Shown here in pieces: positions 63,790-64,000 of a stretch of DNA of 64,000 bases (positions are counted from its first letter, which is position 1; every line of letters starts with the position of its first letter). Source of the stretch: Roseomonas gilardii subsp. gilardii (GTDB lineage Bacteria; Pseudomonadota; Alphaproteobacteria; Acetobacterales; Acetobacteraceae). The position numbers and the translations under genes are program-made. A model generated the notes under the pieces. The model was not told the origin of the DNA, did not search any database, and saw nothing but the letters and a program-made list of their open reading frames with translations. The stretch spans positions 3,340,501 to 3,404,500 of the forward strand of contig NZ_CP095554.1 in NCBI RefSeq assembly GCF_023078375.1. The letters are read 5' to 3'.

Positions 63790-64000
63790 TCAGACGTAAT
63801 GCTCGGCCAGCGGCACGAAGCCGTTGAAGCGCTGGCTGGCATAGGTCGTCACATAGGCGCCGGTGGCCAGCAGCTCGATCCGGTCCCCGGCGTCGAGGGC
63901 CAGGGGCAGGCGGTAGTTCGACTTCTCGTAGAGGGTGTCGGTGCTGTCGCAGGTCGGCCCCGCGATCGTCACCGGCCCCTCATCCTCGCCATCATGCGGG
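63790..64000 (-). CDS. Ornithine/lysine decarboxylase (type III PLP), C-terminus only
   Basis: The last 70 codons of a fold-III PLP decarboxylase enter from the window's right edge. The catalytic Cys motif AGPTCDSTDTLYE, AGDRIELLATGAYVTTY and the end QRFNGFVPLAEHYV are characteristic of bacterial ornithine (or lysine/ornithine) decarboxylases, which make putrescine or cadaverine. The N-terminal PLP barrel lies outside the window. Confidence 0.88.
   Translation of the reverse strand, partial: PHDGEDEGPVTIAGPTCDSTDTLYEKSNYRLPLALDAGDRIELLATGAYVTTYASQRFNGFVPLAEHYV

Overview
The window is GC-rich (roughly 70% by eye), densely coded and on both strands. It looks like a chromosomal segment of an alphaproteobacterium. 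A Roseomonas-like member of the Acetobacteraceae is my best guess, from the gene families (DUF1491, DUF6481, TctBA/Bug uptake, lpiA-acvB, IS5/DUF4096-type proteins) and base composition. This placement is an inference; there is no rRNA in the window to confirm it.

Layout. 1-6.4 kb: the elongation factor P modification set (epmA partial, epmB, efp) interrupted by a LysR regulator, a Gfo/Idh oxidoreductase and a small P-loop kinase-like protein. 6.6-10.8 kb: an inositol-monophosphatase-family enzyme, then a three-gene MotA/MotB-like proton-channel cluster. 11-17.4 kb: small conserved proteins, a PanE-type reductase, an M20 amidohydrolase and a tctBA pair without tctC. 17.5-22 kb: manC, a GlcD-type flavin oxidase and an MFS transporter. 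22.5-30.5 kb: an RND efflux adaptor and pump, an IS5-like HTH protein and an orphan CoxL-type molybdenum hydroxylase subunit. 30.5-40 kb: single genes (PfkB-type kinase, SDR, DUF938 methyltransferase, Bcr/CflA MFS, DUF2141, an AI-2E permease with an extra C-terminal domain, PsiF, ChaC, DUF6481). 40.3-46.2 kb: tRNA-Lys(CTT) and the rod-shape operon mreB-mreC-mreD-mrdA-rodA. 46.4-51.4 kb: a glycine-zipper lipoprotein, SDR plus Bug receptor, a truncated IS5-family transposase, and leuA with a Leu-rich leader peptide. 51.9-56.1 kb: mprF/lpiA-acvB-TraB/GumN. 56.2-63 kb: a PuuE-like deacetylase and a complete dipeptide-type ABC importer whose membrane and ATPase genes are joined by ATGA overlaps. 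63.2-64 kb: an Lrp/AsnC regulator and the C-terminus of an ornithine/lysine decarboxylase.

A recurring feature is single-base frameshifts in C/G runs. They affect epmB, the RND pump, the CoxL-type gene, the last codons of mprF and the last codons of mrdA. mrdA belongs to the essential rod-shape operon, and correcting its run restores a TGATG junction with rodA. Correcting mprF restores an ATGA junction with acvB. Sequencing or assembly error is therefore the simplest explanation, although real decay or phase variation of individual genes is not excluded.

I did not find a clearly new multi-gene system. The most interesting items are the leuA leader peptide with four consecutive Leu codons, the IS5-derived HTH protein with a perfect dyad at its start codon, the MotA/MotB-like cluster, and the AI-2E permease with a Rossmann-like C-terminal domain.
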